Made by a program: the position numbers and the translations under genes
DNA from: Streptomyces scopuliridis RB72
GTDB taxonomy: Bacteria; Actinomycetota; Actinomycetes; Streptomycetales; Streptomycetaceae
Length of the DNA: 64,000 nt
Reading direction: 5' to 3'
Assembly (NCBI RefSeq): GCF_000718095.1
Contig: NZ_JOEI01000009.1
Coordinates: 124,001-188,000 of the forward strand
Part shown: piece after piece, positions 27,711 through 38,550 of the stretch
Layout of the letters: every line of letters begins with the position of its first letter
How positions within the stretch are numbered: the first letter of the stretch is position 1
Notes under the pieces: model-generated
What the model saw: only the letters and a program-made list of their open reading frames with translations
Database searches by the model: none
Told to the model about the DNA's origin: nothing

Positions 27711-28616
27711 ATGGGACGCCACCGCCGCTCAGCCGCCGCCCCGCCCGTCGAGGACCACGTGGACGGTGCGCGCCGGAAGAGGCGGATCGCCACCCCTGTA
27801 CGTACCGGCCTGCTGGGCGCCTCCGCCGCCATGGCGGTCGGAGCCGTAGCCGTCGCTTCGGGCCTGCTGCCCGGCGGCGGCGACCACTTCACGGTCGGCG
27901 GCAGCGCCAACGGCGGGCAGATACGTACCGAGGGCGCTCCGGAGCTTCAGCAGCAGGGCGGCTCGTCCGCCGGGCCGACGCGGGAGACCTCGGCCTCGCC
28001 GAGCCGTTCCGCCGAGCGGACCCAGCCGCCGTCGGCGTCCGCCTCGCCCACTCCGCACAAGCCGTCCGTCACTCCTTCGAAGGACACGCCGGAGTCTCCG
28101 GCGGCGCAGCCGGAGAAGAAGACGAAGCCCGCCGCGGCCCCGCCGAAGCCGAAGGCCGAGATACCGACCCGCTCCAGTCAGGCCCCGGCGCCCGAGCAGA
28201 CCACCGAGCGCGCCGTGGAGGCGCCCGCGGCTCCCGGCTCCAGTTCCTCCGAGTCGGCCGTGCTCTCCCTGGTCAACAAGGAGCGCGCGAAGGTGGGGTG
28301 CAGCCCACTGCGGGCCGATGCCTCGCTCGGCAGGCTGGCGCAGAACTTCAGTGACGACATGGCGGAGCGCGGGTTCTTCGACCACACGGACCCGGACGGC
28401 AAGTCACCCTGGGAGCGCGCCGACAAGGCGGGCGTCAAGGATCTGGGCGGCGAGAACATAGCCAGGGGGCAGGCCACTGCCCAGGCCGTGATGGACTCGT
28501 GGATGAACAGCGAGGGCCATCGCGCGAACATACTGAACTGCGATTACACCCGGCTGGGTGTCGGTGTCCACACCGGCTCCGGCGGCCCGTGGTGGACACA
28601 GGACTTCGGCTTCTGA
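27711..28616 (+). CDS. Secreted CAP/SCP-domain protein
   Basis: A 301-residue exported protein. A basic N-terminus and hydrophobic stretch (TGLLGASAAMAVGAVAVASG, about residues 32-51) form a signal or anchor. A long Ser/Pro/Lys-rich linker (about 70-175) follows, then a CAP domain (about 180-301) with VLSLVNKERAKVGCSPL, HTDPDGKSPWERADKAG, GENIARG and SEGHRANILN, which carry the conserved cavity residues. Bacterial CAP proteins are extracellular with unclear activity. GAGGAAGG precedes the ATG. The linker suggests attachment through the cell wall. Confidence 0.88.
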   Translation: MGRHRRSAAAPPVEDHVDGARRKRRIATPVRTGLLGASAAMAVGAVAVASGLLPGGGDHFTVGGSANGGQIRTEGAPELQQQGGSSAGPTRETSASPSRSAERTQPPSASASPTPHKPSVTPSKDTPESPAAQPEKKTKPAAAPPKPKAEIPTRSSQAPAPEQTTERAVEAPAAPGSSSSESAVLSLVNKERAKVGCSPLRADASLGRLAQNFSDDMAERGFFDHTDPDGKSPWERADKAGVKDLGGENIARGQATAQAVMDSWMNSEGHRANILNCDYTRLGVGVHTGSGGPWWTQDFGF

Positions 28617-28653
28617 GTCCAGCCCCGGCCCACTTACCAGACGAAAGCGCCAT

Positions 28654-28682
28654 CTGTCGGGTGCCGCTTTCGGTTGTAAAGT
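28654..28682 (+). promoter_or_regulatory. Leaderless promoter of the HxlR gene
   Basis: TAAAGT at 28677-28682 is a good -10 and is followed by seven bases before the ATG at 28690; CTGTCG 17 bp upstream (28654-28659) is a weak -35. No ribosome binding site precedes the ATG, so transcription probably starts at the start codon. Confidence 0.5.
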
Positions 28683-28689
28683 CACCGCT

Positions 28690-29058
28690 ATGGACGCCTT
28701 CGATGTCTTCTCCCGGCAGTGCCCCTCGCGCACCACGCTGGAGCATGTGACGGGCCGCTGGGGCAGCCTGACGCTCGGCGCCCTGTACGAGAGCCGCCTC
28801 CGCTTCAACGAACTGCGGCGGCGCGTCGACGGCGTGAGCGAGAAAATGCTCTCCCAGACCCTGCACGCGCTGGAGCGTGACGGACTGGTGCTGCGCGAGG
28901 CGCGGCCGGTCAATCCGCCGTGGGTCGATTACGAGCTGACCCCGCTGGGCCGGGAGGTCGCCGAGCGGCTGCTCGGGCTGATCCAGCTGGTGGAGGGGCG
29001 GATGCCCGAGGTGATCTCGGCGCGGGAGCGTTACGACACGACGCGCGGAGCCCTCTGA
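28690..29058 (+). CDS. HxlR-family winged-helix regulator
   Basis: A 122-residue HxlR/MarR-like DNA-binding protein: an N-terminal Cys (FSRQCPSR, residue about 10), the recognition helix region [20 protein letters not shown], and a wing [12 protein letters not shown]. HxlR proteins usually control a divergent redox or aldehyde gene through a reactive Cys, but here the neighbour to the left is the CAP gene on the same strand, so no divergent target is evident. It is probably leaderless. Its 3' end overlaps the mutM 3' end by 28 bp. Confidence 0.87.
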   Translation: MDAFDVFSRQCPSRTTLEHVTGRWGSLTLGALYESRLRFNELRRRVDGVSEKMLSQTLHALERDGLVLREARPVNPPWVDYELTPLGREVAERLLGLIQLVEGRMPEVISARERYDTTRGAL

Positions 29059-29891
29059 CAGCGCGGGCAGAAGTAGCTGGACCGGTTCATCCAGGGCCGT
29101 CGGCGTATCGGTGTCCCGCAGCGCCGGCACGGCTCGTCCTCGCGTCCGTACGCGTCCAGCGACCGGTCGAAGTACCCCGATTCGCCGTTCACATTGACGT
29201 ACAGGCTGTCGAAGCTGGTGCCGCCGACATCGAGGGCCGCGTTCATCACGTCCCGTACATGGCCGAGCAGTTCGATGGCGCGCGGCCGGGGCAGGGTGGC
29301 CGTGGGGCGTTCGTAGTGGAGGCGGCTGCGCCAGAGCGCCTCGTCCGCGTAGATGTTGCCGACGCCGCTGATCAGCGACTGGTCGAGCAGGGCGCGCTTG
29401 ACCGTCGTACGGCGCAGCTTCAGCGCGGTGAGGAAGGCGGCGTCGTCGAAGGCCGGGTCCAGCGGGTCCCTGGCGATATGCGCGATGACATCGGGCAGTC
29501 CGTCGGGGGTGTTCTCGTGGAGCGAGAGCCCGCCGAAGGTGCGCTGGTCGACGAAGCGCAGCTCGGTCGCGAGGGTGTCGGCGAACCGGATCCGGATGCG
29601 CAGATGCTTCTCGTCGGGCGCGCTCTCCGGCTGGACCAGCAGCTGGCCGCTCATCCCGAGGTGGCCGAGGATCGAGGCGTCCGTGTCGGCGAGGGGCAGC
29701 CAGAGGTACTTGCCGCGCCGGCGTGCCGTACCGATGGTGTGCCCCTTGAGCTGGGCCGCGAAGTCCTCGCCGCCGGCGGTGTGCCGCCGTACCGCGCGCG
29801 GATGCAGCACCTCGGTCTCGGCGACGGTCCGGCCGCTGACCCAGCGTTCGAGTCCACGCCGGACGACTTCGACCTCGGGCAGCTCGGGCAC
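29031..29891 (-). CDS. mutM: Formamidopyrimidine-DNA glycosylase MutM (Fpg)
   Basis: A 286-residue base-excision repair enzyme removing 8-oxoguanine. Pro1-Glu2 after Met processing ([15 protein letters not shown]) is the catalytic N-terminus; Lys in GKYLWLPL; helix-two-turn-helix near the middle ([18 protein letters not shown]); and a C-terminal zinc finger (CRRCGTPI ... YFCPRC). It ends the rnc-side operon. The convergent overlap with the HxlR gene is 28 bp. Confidence 0.95.
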   Translation of the reverse strand: MPELPEVEVVRRGLERWVSGRTVAETEVLHPRAVRRHTAGGEDFAAQLKGHTIGTARRRGKYLWLPLADTDASILGHLGMSGQLLVQPESAPDEKHLRIRIRFADTLATELRFVDQRTFGGLSLHENTPDGLPDVIAHIARDPLDPAFDDAAFLTALKLRRTTVKRALLDQSLISGVGNIYADEALWRSRLHYERPTATLPRPRAIELLGHVRDVMNAALDVGGTSFDSLYVNVNGESGYFDRSLDAYGREDEPCRRCGTPIRRRPWMNRSSYFCPRCQRAPRVVS

Positions 29892-29922
29892 GGAACGCTC
29901 CTGGGGGTGAACGGGACGGAAC

Positions 29923-29962
29923 GGGTGCGCCCCTCACGCCGTACGACGCGAGGGGCGCACCC
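29923..29962 (-). terminator. Hairpin between rnc and mutM
   Basis: A 13-bp perfect stem, GGGTGCGCCCCTC (29923-29935) and GAGGGGCGCACCC (29950-29962), with a 14-base loop. No T-run follows, so it may stabilise an rnc 3' end or act as a processing site rather than a full stop. Confidence 0.55.
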
Positions 29963-29983
29963 GGAAGGAGAGAGCACGGACGC

Positions 29984-30862
29984 TCAGGCGTTGGCCGTGT
30001 CCGCGGAAGTCGGCTCCGTCGGGGCCGAAGAGGTGTCGGCGGCCTCTTCAGCCGTGGCGTCGGCGGCGTCGGCGTTGTCTTCCACGTCAACGTCGCCGTC
30101 GGCGTCGGTCTTCCCCGCCGCCTCCCGCTCGTCCGCCGCGGTCCGGATGGACCGCCAGGCGGACTCCGCCGCCTGCTGCTCCGCTTCCTTCTTGCTGCGG
30201 CCGGTGCCGGTGCCGTACGAGACACCACCGACGCGGGCGGCAGCAGTGAAGGTCTTCTCGTGGTCCGGGCCCGTTTCCGTGACGAGATACTCGGGCACAC
30301 CGAGACTCTCCGCCGCGGTCAGCTCCTGGAGACTGGTCTTCCAGTCCAGGCCGGCCCCGAGATTCGAGGACTTCTCGATCAGCGGGTCGAAGAGCCGGTG
30401 CACCAGCTCGGACGCCGCGTCGAGGCCCTTGTCGAGATAGACAGCGCCGATCACCGCTTCAAGGGTGTCGGCGAGAATGGACGCCTTGTCCCGGCCGCCC
30501 GTGCCCTCTTCGCCCCGGCCGAGCCGGATGAAGGAGCCGAGTTCGAGGCCGCGGCCCACTTCCGCAAGCGCACGCGAGTTGACCACTGCGGCCCGCAATT
30601 TGGCCAGCTGGCCTTCAGGCAGATCGGGGTGGGTGCGGTACAGCGTGTCCGTGACCACCAGACCGAGCACCGAATCCCCGAGGAATTCGAGCCGCTCGTT
30701 GGTGGGCAGACCGCCGTTCTCGTACGCGTACGAACGATGGGTCAGCGCACGCACCAGAAGGGCGGTCTCGAGCTGATACCCGAGCCGCCCTTCCAGAAGC
30801 GTGTGGGACGAGGCTGTGCTGACATTGTCTGTCTGCTTCTTGGCATGGGACAGTTCAGACAT
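29984..30862 (-). CDS. rnc: Ribonuclease III
   Basis: A 292-residue double-strand RNase. The catalytic signature [15 protein letters not shown] (about residues 54-68) and [16 protein letters not shown] form the RNase III domain; a dsRNA-binding domain follows ([20 protein letters not shown]) and the C-terminal 45 residues are acidic and Ala/Thr-rich. The ATG of MSELSH is preferred; an ATG four codons earlier is possible. In Streptomyces this is the AbsB regulator of antibiotic genes (family knowledge). It follows rpmF. Confidence 0.95.
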   Translation of the reverse strand: MSELSHAKKQTDNVSTASSHTLLEGRLGYQLETALLVRALTHRSYAYENGGLPTNERLEFLGDSVLGLVVTDTLYRTHPDLPEGQLAKLRAAVVNSRALAEVGRGLELGSFIRLGRGEEGTGGRDKASILADTLEAVIGAVYLDKGLDAASELVHRLFDPLIEKSSNLGAGLDWKTSLQELTAAESLGVPEYLVTETGPDHEKTFTAAARVGGVSYGTGTGRSKKEAEQQAAESAWRSIRTAADEREAAGKTDADGDVDVEDNADAADATAEEAADTSSAPTEPTSADTANA

Positions 30863-30881
30863 TGAGCCTCTCACCAGCCGC

Positions 30882-31055
30882 TCAGACCTCGAGGACCTGG
30901 CGCTTGTTATAGGTGCCGCAGCTCGGGCACGCGATGTGCTGCAGCTTCGGCTCCTGGCAACGCTCGCACGAAACCAGGGTGGGGACCGCAGCCTTCCACT
31001 GCGACCGGCGGTGGCGCGTGTTGCTGCGCGACATCTTCCGCTTCGGAACAGCCAC
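30882..31055 (-). CDS. rpmF: Ribosomal protein bL32
   Basis: A 57-residue bL32 starting GTG ([20 protein letters not shown]) with GGAG seven to ten bases upstream. It carries four Cys (residues 30, 33, 43, 46; CERC ... CPSC), so it is the zinc-binding form. Between DUF177 and rnc, as in many bacteria. It is short, and the DUF177 stop lies two bases upstream. Confidence 0.96.
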   Translation of the reverse strand: MAVPKRKMSRSNTRHRRSQWKAAVPTLVSCERCQEPKLQHIACPSCGTYNKRQVLEV

Positions 31056-31057
31056 GG

Positions 31058-31765
31058 CTACTTCTCCTGCTTCTCGTCGACGCCCGCTTCGGCGCCGCCC
31101 ATGTTGTCCTTCTCGCCGTCCTTGACGGTCTCGGCGAGTCCCTGCAGTGCCGCCCAACGGATGTCGACGGCGTCGTGGTGGTGGTCCGGGTTCTCGTCCA
31201 GCCTGATCCCACATGTGGAACACAGACCGGCACAGGTCTCCCGGCACACCGGCTGCATCGGCAGTGCGAGCACCACCGCATCACGCAGCACCGGTTCGAG
31301 GTCGAACAGGCCATCTTCGATGAAGAGTCTGTCGTCGTCCTCGCTGTACTCGGCGTCAGCGGCCGGCTCCGCACGGGTGCGGCCCCGGTCGTCGGCGTCG
31401 TGGTACGAGAACATCTCCTGGAAGTCCGCCGCCACTTCCTGGCTGAGCGGCTCCAGACACCTTACGCACTCCCCCTCGGCCGCCGCACGGGCGGTGCCCG
31501 TGATGAGCACCCCCTCCATGACGGATTCGAGGCGGAGGGCCAGCTCCACGGGCACGCCCTCGGGCGTCCCGATCACCCCCGCGATACCGAGGTCCTTGGG
31601 GGCGGGTACCGAGCGGGTCAGCTTCTGCAGCGCACCAGGACGCCGCCCCAGCTCGTGTGTGTCGAACACGAGGGGGTTGCGGTGGTCGAGGCGCGCGTTC
31701 AGGGTTTTTCCCGCTTTCGGATCGTGAGGGGGGCCGCCACCGTCGCGGAAGCGAGCGGGCGGCAT
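31058..31765 (-). CDS. DUF177 (YceD-like) protein
   Basis: A 235-residue protein of the DUF177 family, linked to 23S rRNA metabolism in plants and bacteria. The core ([20 protein letters not shown], then CVRCLEP and [13 protein letters not shown]) has Cys pairs that may bind metal. The C-terminal tail is acidic and variable. The ATG at 31765 is used, but conservation begins at [11 protein letters not shown] (about residue 22), so a CTG start near 31702 is equally plausible. It precedes rpmF by two bases. Confidence 0.85.
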   Translation of the reverse strand: MPPARFRDGGGPPHDPKAGKTLNARLDHRNPLVFDTHELGRRPGALQKLTRSVPAPKDLGIAGVIGTPEGVPVELALRLESVMEGVLITGTARAAAEGECVRCLEPLSQEVAADFQEMFSYHDADDRGRTRAEPAADAEYSEDDDRLFIEDGLFDLEPVLRDAVVLALPMQPVCRETCAGLCSTCGIRLDENPDHHHDAVDIRWAALQGLAETVKDGEKDNMGGAEAGVDEKQEK

Positions 31766-31899
31766 GGGTCGCGGACATACACGCGACCGAAGAGCCAGGG
31801 TACTGGACCGGCCGCCGTAGGCCCAATCCGGCCCCTCGGGGGTACCGGACCGGGCGTACCGGCCGGGGCGCGCGGTCCCGGCGCCCCGGCCGCGCGGTC

Positions 31900-33039
31900 T
31901 CAGCGTCCTTGCTCGTACCGGCGCAGCTGCTCGATGTCGATCATGCTGGTGTCGAAGAGGCTGGTCTCGTCGAGTGCGCTCTGCGGCTCGTGGGCCGGGG
32001 GCAGCGCGTGCTGCTGGGGCTGGACCTCGGGCTGCTGCTGCCAGCCGTAGTTCGGGTCGTACCCCTGCGCCTGGCCCTGGCTCTGGTCCTGGCCGTATCC
32101 CTGCTGCTGGTACGCGTACGGGTCCTGCTGGTAGCCGTACGCGTCCTGCTGCTGGTAGCCGCCGTAGTCGGCCTCCGTGGCGTACGCGGGGTCCTGGTAG
32201 CCGGCCTCGGCGTACTGGGGCCCCGGCTGGGCCTGGGGTGGCGTCTGCGGGTACGGAGGCTCGGCGAAGGGCTGCTGGACCGGCACCGGTGGCTGCTGCG
32301 CCGCTACGGGCTCCTGGACGCCTTCGCGGGGGCTTCCCGCGAGGTCCGCCAGATAGTCCGCGTCACTGGTGCGCCCCTGCGGGCCCGCCGCGTCCTGGGC
32401 GGCCATGTGCGCGCCCAGATCGTCCGAGTCGGTGCGGCCGTGGAGTTTCTGCCTGCCGCGGCCGACCGCTTCCAGGGTCTTGGACAGGACGGCCTCAAAG
32501 GCGCCGAACTTGGCGTCGATGTACTCGTCGGCCCGCCGGATCAGCGTGCCGGGGTCGTCGCTGTACTCGGGGGCGTCATCGTCGTCACCGCCGGGGGCGC
32601 GGCCGAGCAGCTTCTCGCGGCCCCGGTCGACGGAGCCGATGGTCTTGGTGAGGACGACCTCGAAGTTGGCGAGCTTGGAGTCGACGTAGTCGTCGGCCTC
32701 GGCGCGGATCTCCTCGGCGTCCCTGCGGGCCTCCGCGAGGATGCGGTCCGCCTCCTCCTGGGACTGCCGGGCGACCGCGGTGTCGGAGATCAGCCCGGAG
32801 CGCTGGGCGTGCGCCGCCTCGATGATGCGCTCGGCCTCCTGGCGGGCCTGCTCGGCCAGCTGCTCCCGGCCGCCGATCAGCTCCTGGGCCTGGGCCAGCG
32901 AGCCCGGGAGCGCTTCCCGTACCTCTTCCAGCATCGCGAGCAGCTCGGCGCGGTTCACCACGCAGGACGCCGACATGGGCATGGAGCGGGCGCTGCCCAC
33001 CGTGTCGACGATCTCGTCGAGCTTCTTCTGTACGTCCAC
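31900..33039 (-). CDS. SepIVA/DivIVA-like cell-division initiation protein
   Basis: A 379-residue protein with N-terminal helical coiled coil (VQKKLDEIVDTVGSARSMPM; AEQARQEAERIIEAAHAQRS), then two repeats of the form DEYID(S)AKFGAFEAVLSKT / DDYVDSKLANFEVVLTKT (residues about 115-210), and a C-terminal Gln/Tyr/Pro-rich low-complexity region (about 240-350). Order relative to DUF177, rpmF, rnc, mutM and smc matches mycobacterial SepIVA. It likely helps place septal or tip-growth machinery at the membrane. GTG start. The low-complexity tail is unlike the mycobacterial protein. Confidence 0.82.
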   Translation of the reverse strand: MDVQKKLDEIVDTVGSARSMPMSASCVVNRAELLAMLEEVREALPGSLAQAQELIGGREQLAEQARQEAERIIEAAHAQRSGLISDTAVARQSQEEADRILAEARRDAEEIRAEADDYVDSKLANFEVVLTKTIGSVDRGREKLLGRAPGGDDDDAPEYSDDPGTLIRRADEYIDAKFGAFEAVLSKTLEAVGRGRQKLHGRTDSDDLGAHMAAQDAAGPQGRTSDADYLADLAGSPREGVQEPVAAQQPPVPVQQPFAEPPYPQTPPQAQPGPQYAEAGYQDPAYATEADYGGYQQQDAYGYQQDPYAYQQQGYGQDQSQGQAQGYDPNYGWQQQPEVQPQQHALPPAHEPQSALDETSLFDTSMIDIEQLRRYEQGR

Positions 33040-33137
33040 CGTGTGCTCGCCACTCTCTCAGCTGGTTTGGAGACGGACGCAACGACTGTACGGCCAGTTC
33101 GAGCCCGTCCGTCACCGGATGACGGGCCGTCAGTTTC

Positions 33138-34228
<1,091 letters not shown>

Positions 34229-34385
34229 GGGAGTCGGGTCCTCGGTTCGGTGCGGTCGTATGAGGTCGGTCAGGGGCGCTCGGTCGTGGGCGCGGGGTCG
34301 TGAGGGGCTCGGAGAATGGCTCTGACCCCACGATATGGCGTACGTCCAGAGCGGGCCCGGCCGGTGTCCCCAGGCCCTGTCCGGG

Positions 34386-36608
34386 TCAGCCCTTGTCGAG
34401 GTACTGCTCGCGTTCCGTGTCCAGCAGGGCGTCCAGCGCCGTACGCAGCTCCGGGGAGCCCGTCAGCTCCGGGTCCTCCGCGACCACCGCGGCGGCCTCC
34501 TCGCGGGCGGCGGCGATGATCTCCTCGTCCTCGATGACCGCGAGCATCCGCAGCGAGGAGCGCACCCCGGACTGGGCCTGGCCGAGGACATCGCCCTCGC
34601 GGCGCTGTTCGAGGTCGATACGGGACAGCTCGAAGCCGTCGAGCGTGGCGGCGACCGCGCCGAGCCGGGCCCTGGCCGGGCTCGCCTCGGGCATGTCCGT
34701 GACCAGCAGACAGAGGCCGGGGGCCGAGCCGCGGCCGACGCGGCCGCGCAGCTGGTGCAGCTGCGAGACACCGAACCGGTCCGCGTCCATGATCACCATG
34801 GCAGTGGCGTTGGGGACGTTCACGCCGACCTCGATGACCGTGGTCGCGACGAGCACATCCACCTCGCCCGCGGCGAAGCGGCGCATCACGGCGTCCTTGT
34901 CGTCCGGCTGCATCCGTCCGTGCAGGATCTCGACGCGCAGCCCCTGGAGCGGTCCCGCGGTGAGCTTCCCGGCGACCTCCACGACCGCGAGCGGGGGCCG
35001 CTTCTCGGCCTCGTCCTCCTTGGACGGTTTGGACTTCCGCTTCGTCTTCTCGTCGTCCTCGTCGTCGCCGATCCGGGGGCAGACGACATACGCCTGATGT
35101 CCCTTCCCGACCTCCTCCCGCACCCGTTCCCAGGCGCGGGCCAGGAAGTGCGGCTTGTCCTGGGCCGGGACGACATGGCTGGCGATCGGCGAGCGGCCCG
35201 CCGGGAGCTGGTCCAGGACGGAGGTCTCCAGATCGCCGAAGACGGTCATCGCGACCGTACGGGGAATGGGCGTGGCCGTCATGACCAGCAGATGCGGGGG
35301 CTGCTTGCCCTTGGAGCGGAGCGCGTCGCGCTGCTCCACACCGAAGCGGTGCTGCTCGTCCACCACGACCAGTCCGAGGTCGTGGAACCGCACCTTGTCC
35401 TCGATCAGCGCATGCGTACCGATCACGATCCCCGCCTCGCCGGTGACCAGATCGAGCAGTGCCTGACGCCGCGCGGCCATGCCCATGGAGCCGGTGAGCA
35501 GCACGACCTTGGTGCCCTCCTCGGCGCCGCCGAGCATCCCTCCCTGGGCCAGCTCGCCCATCATCTCCGTGATCGAACGGTGGTGCTGCTGGGCGAGCAC
35601 CTCCGTGGGCGCCAGCATGGCGGCCTGCCCGCCGGCGTCGACGACCGCGAGCATCGCCCGGAGCGCGACCAGCGTCTTGCCCGAGCCGACCTCGCCCTGG
35701 AGCAGCCGGTGCATGGGGTGTTCGGTGGCGAGGTCCGCGAAGATCTCGCCGGTGACCTTCTGCTGGCCGTCGGTGAGGGTGAAGGGCAGGTCGGCGTCGA
35801 ACGCGTCCAGCAGCCCGTCCGGCACGGGCCTGCGCGCCACGGCGGGCAGCTGGGCGTCCGCGTACCGCCGCCGGGCCAGCGCGACCTGGAGGACGAACGC
35901 CTCGTCCCACTTCAGCCGCTGTCGGGCGGACTCGATGTCCGCCCGGCTCTCGGGCCGGTGGACCTTGAGCAGCGCCTCGGGCAGGGAGGCGAATCCGCGG
36001 CCCTCGCGCAGCGCGGGCGGCAGCGGATCGACGGCCTCCGCGGCTCTGGGCAGGACCGCGTCGACCGCTTTGGTGATCTTCCAGGACTCCAGCCCCTTGC
36101 AGGCCGGATAGATCGGGATCAGCTTGCCCGCGAAGGCGTCCACGGCCTGCGCGGTGTCCTCCGTGGACTCGTCGTCGCCAGAGGCCCTGCCCAGCGGCAC
36201 ATAGGTGGGGTGCGCGAGCTGGAGCTTGCGGTTGAAGACGGACACCTTGCCCGCGAACATGCCGCGGCTGCCGGGCGGCAGCTCCTTGTGCGGCTTGTGG
36301 ATTCCCCTGCCGAAGAAGACCAGTTGGAGCCGGCCGCTGCCATCGGTGAGCGTGATCTCCAGACGCTGGCCCCGGCCGTGGTTGAACGTCATGATCCGGG
36401 AGTCGGCGACCTGCGCGACGACCGTGACGTCCTCGTCCAGCGGCAGATCGGCCAGCTTGGTGAGCTGGCCGCGCTCCTCGTACCGCCTCGGGTAGTGGTG
36501 CAGCAGATCGCCGACCGTGTGCAGGTCGAGGTGTTCGGCCATCACCTTCGCGGTGGCGGGGCCGAGCGTCTTCTTGAGGGATTCATCCAGCGCGGACACG
36601 CGATCCAT
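34386..36608 (-). CDS. recG: ATP-dependent DNA helicase RecG
   Basis: A 740-residue fork-regression helicase. It has an N-terminal wedge/OB domain (VVAQVADSRIMTFNHGRG), then helicase motifs: GSGKTLVALRAML, the DEQH box (VVVDEQHRFGVEQRDALR), TATPIPRTVAM, and motif VI QLRGRVGRG. A charged insertion (KTKRKSKPSKEDEAEKR) lies between motifs. The MDRVSA start is used; an in-frame GTG five codons earlier is also possible. No strong ribosome binding site is visible, so coupling to the upstream DhaL gene is likely. Confidence 0.95.
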   Translation of the reverse strand: MDRVSALDESLKKTLGPATAKVMAEHLDLHTVGDLLHHYPRRYEERGQLTKLADLPLDEDVTVVAQVADSRIMTFNHGRGQRLEITLTDGSGRLQLVFFGRGIHKPHKELPPGSRGMFAGKVSVFNRKLQLAHPTYVPLGRASGDDESTEDTAQAVDAFAGKLIPIYPACKGLESWKITKAVDAVLPRAAEAVDPLPPALREGRGFASLPEALLKVHRPESRADIESARQRLKWDEAFVLQVALARRRYADAQLPAVARRPVPDGLLDAFDADLPFTLTDGQQKVTGEIFADLATEHPMHRLLQGEVGSGKTLVALRAMLAVVDAGGQAAMLAPTEVLAQQHHRSITEMMGELAQGGMLGGAEEGTKVVLLTGSMGMAARRQALLDLVTGEAGIVIGTHALIEDKVRFHDLGLVVVDEQHRFGVEQRDALRSKGKQPPHLLVMTATPIPRTVAMTVFGDLETSVLDQLPAGRSPIASHVVPAQDKPHFLARAWERVREEVGKGHQAYVVCPRIGDDEDDEKTKRKSKPSKEDEAEKRPPLAVVEVAGKLTAGPLQGLRVEILHGRMQPDDKDAVMRRFAAGEVDVLVATTVIEVGVNVPNATAMVIMDADRFGVSQLHQLRGRVGRGSAPGLCLLVTDMPEASPARARLGAVAATLDGFELSRIDLEQRREGDVLGQAQSGVRSSLRMLAVIEDEEIIAAAREEAAAVVAEDPELTGSPELRTALDALLDTEREQYLDKG

Positions 36609-36633
36609 TGCACACCACGCCACTGACAGGCTG

Positions 36634-38295
36634 CTACTCCACGCCGATGAGCAGCGGAACGGACTGCCTGCCGCCCCGGTAGACCACGGTGTCGACGGCC
36701 AGATGGCCGTCCCGTACGTAGATCTCCAGGCGGTCGGCCAGCGCGTCCGGCACGTCGTCGCCGAGCACCAGCGTCACCAGTTCGCCGCCGGCCGCCAGCA
36801 TCCGGGAGAGCACCGCCTCGGCGGTGGCGGCGAGATCGGCGCCGATCACCGCCACGTCCCCGTCGATCAGGCCGAGGACGTCCCCGGCCTGGCAGATACC
36901 CGCCATGGTCCAGGACTGCCGTTCGGCGACGGCCAGTTCGGCGTAGCGGGTGGCGCCGGCCGCGGTGGTCATGGCGACCACGTCCTCGTCGAAGCGGCGG
37001 TCCGGCTGGTGCACGGCGAGCGCGGCGATGCCCTGGACGGCGGCCCTGGTCGGGATGAGGGCGACCCGTACGCCCTCGGTGCGGGCCTGTTCGGCGGCGG
37101 CCGCGGCGGTGTGCCGCAGCGCCGCGTCGTTCGGCAGGAGCACCACCTCGCGCGCGTGGGCCCGCCGGATCGCCTCGACCAGCTCCCCGCTGGCGGGCGG
37201 CTCCCCGGGGCGCGCGAGCACGGTCGTCGCGCCGGCCTCGGCGCACAGCCCCGCGAGCCCCTCGCCGGGGACCACCGCGACGACGGCCCGCTGGACCCGC
37301 TCGGGCGGCTCCTCGGCGGCGGCGCCGAAGTGGGTGATGCGGATGCGGTACGGGCGTCCCGCCTCGACCCCGGCCTCCACGGCGGCGCCCGCGTCGTCGA
37401 CATGGATGTGTACGTTCCACAGTCCGTCGCCGCCGACGACGACCAGGGAGTCCCCCAGCCCGTCGAGCCGGGCCCGGAGCCGGGCCACGGAGGTGTCGTC
37501 CGCCTCCAGGAGATAGATCACCTCGAAGGCGGGTCCGCCCTCGGGGGCGCAGGACTCGACCGCCGACGCGACCGCGGCCGGATCCTCGTACCGGCGGTGG
37601 CCCATCGGGAAGGCGGCCGGTGTCTCGCCCGTGAGGGACCGCACCAGCGCGCCCAGGACGGCCAGCAGCCCGCGCCCGCCGGCGTCGACGACACCCGCGC
37701 GTCCGAGCACGGGCAGCTGGTCGGGGGTGGCCGCGAGCGCGGCGCGTGCGCCCGCGTACGCCGCGCGTACGGTGGCGCCCGCGTCCACCGCCCCGCTCCG
37801 TTCCGCCGCGTTCCGTTCCGCCGCGTCCGCCGCGGCGGAGGCCACGCTGAGGATCGTGCCCTCGACGGGGTGCGCGACAGCCTCGCGGGCCAGCGCGGCG
37901 GCCCGCCGCAGCGCCGGTGCGAGCCGGTCCGCGCCGCCCCCGCCGTCCCCCTGGGGATCCGCCGGCGCCGCGTCCGCCAGTGCCTCCGCCATCCCGCGCA
38001 GCAGCTGCGCCAGGATCGTCCCGGAATTCCCCCGGGCGCCGATCAGCGCGCCATGCGCCATGGCCCGTACGGCATCGCCCGGCGCGGGCACGGAAGCGCC
38101 GGTCTCATGGGCCGCGAAGACGGCCTCGACCGCCTGCGCCGCGGACTCCACGGTCAGATAGAGATTGGTGCCCGTGTCCCCGTCCGCGACCGGATAGACA
38201 TTGATCGCGTCGATCTCCTCGCGCTCCCGGCCGAGCGCCTCCAGCGCCAGCGAGCACCAGCTCCGTACCGCTGCTGCGTCGAGGGTCTGCGGCAC
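36634..38295 (-). CDS. DhaL/DegV-domain protein (FakA/YloV-like kinase)
   Basis: A 553-residue protein with an N-terminal DhaL (Dak phosphatase) domain: INVYPVADGDTGTNLYLTVE carries the metal-binding Asp cluster (about residues 28-47), and GARGNSGTILAQLLRGMAEA is the second landmark. The C-terminal half matches the FakA/YloV second domain. FakA-type proteins phosphorylate fatty acids with FakB partners; no fakB is nearby. The GTG at 38295 follows AAGGAGGA. It begins a long minus-strand run toward recG and coaD. Confidence 0.87.
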   Translation of the reverse strand: MPQTLDAAAVRSWCSLALEALGREREEIDAINVYPVADGDTGTNLYLTVESAAQAVEAVFAAHETGASVPAPGDAVRAMAHGALIGARGNSGTILAQLLRGMAEALADAAPADPQGDGGGGADRLAPALRRAAALAREAVAHPVEGTILSVASAAADAAERNAAERSGAVDAGATVRAAYAGARAALAATPDQLPVLGRAGVVDAGGRGLLAVLGALVRSLTGETPAAFPMGHRRYEDPAAVASAVESCAPEGGPAFEVIYLLEADDTSVARLRARLDGLGDSLVVVGGDGLWNVHIHVDDAGAAVEAGVEAGRPYRIRITHFGAAAEEPPERVQRAVVAVVPGEGLAGLCAEAGATTVLARPGEPPASGELVEAIRRAHAREVVLLPNDAALRHTAAAAAEQARTEGVRVALIPTRAAVQGIAALAVHQPDRRFDEDVVAMTTAAGATRYAELAVAERQSWTMAGICQAGDVLGLIDGDVAVIGADLAATAEAVLSRMLAAGGELVTLVLGDDVPDALADRLEIYVRDGHLAVDTVVYRGGRQSVPLLIGVE

Positions 38296-38432
38296 CTGAG
38301 GGTCCTCCTTGAGCGGCCTGGATGCGGGCTGCACGCAGGGTAGCCCGGGGACGGGAGGCGAACAGCGGGCCAACCTGGCGGAACGGAGCCGCTGCGCGTC
38401 ATGGTAGTTTTCTTGTACCGAGGCAGGCGTTG

Positions 38433-38438
38433 TATGCT
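38433..38438 (+). promoter_or_regulatory. Candidate -10 of the rpmB promoter
   Basis: TATGCT fits a -10 element about 113 bp upstream of rpmB. A matching -35 at standard spacing is not clear; TTGTAC (38413-38418) is only 14 bp away. The divergent gene on the minus strand starts at 38295, so this 255-bp gap holds both promoters. Confidence 0.35.
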
Positions 38439-38550
38439 GCTGCGGTTGCCCGATGAGAGTCGGGCCAATCCCCCGGCAACGCCACATCAGTCACTGATTC
38501 CGGCACGCCGGATTTCTCTGTACGAGCATCTGAAGTCTTTGGAGTGACCC

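Noticed and set aside
38413..38438. Full -35/-10 promoter for rpmB
   Set aside because: TTGTAC and TATGCT are only 14 bp apart; only the -10 is kept as a weak call.
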